The translations under genes and the position numbers were made by a program. Positions 63,938 through 64,000 of a stretch of DNA of 64,000 nucleotides are shown piece after piece. The stretch covers positions 1 through 64,000 of the forward strand of contig CANRTU010000005.1 in the NCBI GenBank assembly GCA_947642745.1. Direction: 5' to 3'. Below the pieces are notes generated by a model that was not told where the DNA came from, searched no databases, and saw only the letters and a list, made by a program, of their open reading frames with translations. Every line of letters begins with the position of its first letter. The stretch's first letter is position 1. This stretch comes from an uncultured Eubacterium sp. (lineage in GTDB: Bacteria; Bacillota; Clostridia; Lachnospirales; Lachnospiraceae).

Positions 63938-64000
63938 AATTGCTTTCTCCGCAAAGCGGGAGTGCGGATCATGGGAATGGTTTTTCAGATATGCTCCGGG
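63927..64000. repeat. Possible partial copy C of the second dispersed repeat, cut by the window edge
   Basis: GAGTGTGTCTGAAATTG at the end of the glycerophosphodiesterase gene resembles the opening of copies A and B, and it also spans a stop codon as copy B does. The rest diverges and the window ends, so the match is weak. Confidence 0.3.

Overview
The window looks like chromosome of a spore-forming Clostridia, most likely Lachnospiraceae. The reasons are a spoVAC gene, Gram-positive style ribosome binding sites (AAGGAG/GGAGG) and several TTG starts, a GlpP antiterminator, DhaKLM, a BlaI/BlaR1-type pair and a GH36 alpha-galactosidase. I cannot name the genus. By eye the first ~32.7 kb is clearly more AT-rich than the rest, so the glycan region may be an exchanged accessory block next to core metabolism.

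Layout. 0.4-3.7 kb: two exported proteins, one with fibronectin III domains after a Ser/Asn/Gly repeat linker and one with a caspase-like (C14) protease domain. 4.4-5.1 kb: a serine-recombinase homologue that has lost every recognisable catalytic residue but kept its DNA-binding end, preceded by two near-identical long palindromes. 5.2-32.4 kb: one long same-strand glycan locus. It holds a legionaminic-acid-type nonulosonate pathway (legC, ptmE, a neuD-like gene, legI, legG, legB, legF). Interleaved is a tailoring set: a nitrilase-fold amidohydrolase, two MocA-family oxidoreductases, a class III aminotransferase, a GNAT and a PseA/WbpG-like amidotransferase. CapE-CapF type deoxysugar enzymes follow, then an assembly section (GT2, GT-D, GT4, CDP-glycerol-transferase-like and HAD-like proteins). 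Four assembly proteins share one N-terminal Rossmann-like module. No membrane protein is encoded from 4.4 to 32.4 kb, which favours cytoplasmic glycosylation of a protein over capsule export. Three places in the locus carry frameshift or stop lesions.

32.8-42.6 kb: blaI with a strong promoter and operator, a BlaR1-like gene that has lost its metalloprotease core, a GH36 alpha-galactosidase, a YczE-like membrane protein and a MacB/FtsX-type ABC exporter. 43.0-44.8 kb: a small divergent Cys-repeat peptide gene, ahpC and a stand-alone AhpF N-terminal domain. 45.0-53.7 kb: a glycerol operon (glpP, dhaK, dhaL, dhaM, glpK, glpF, glpA, a second flavoprotein, a DUF1667 protein). It feeds glycerol and dihydroxyacetone into triose phosphate, and glpP has a terminator in its own leader. 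54.1-64 kb: a two-component system, folA, ilvB-ilvN, a DUF2156 protein, a GNAT, tcdA, an isolated spoVAC and a glycerophosphodiesterase.

The right half also holds at least two families of dispersed intergenic repeats, one attached to Rho-independent terminators, plus several short tandem repeats. No rRNA, complete tRNA, insertion sequence or CRISPR array was seen.
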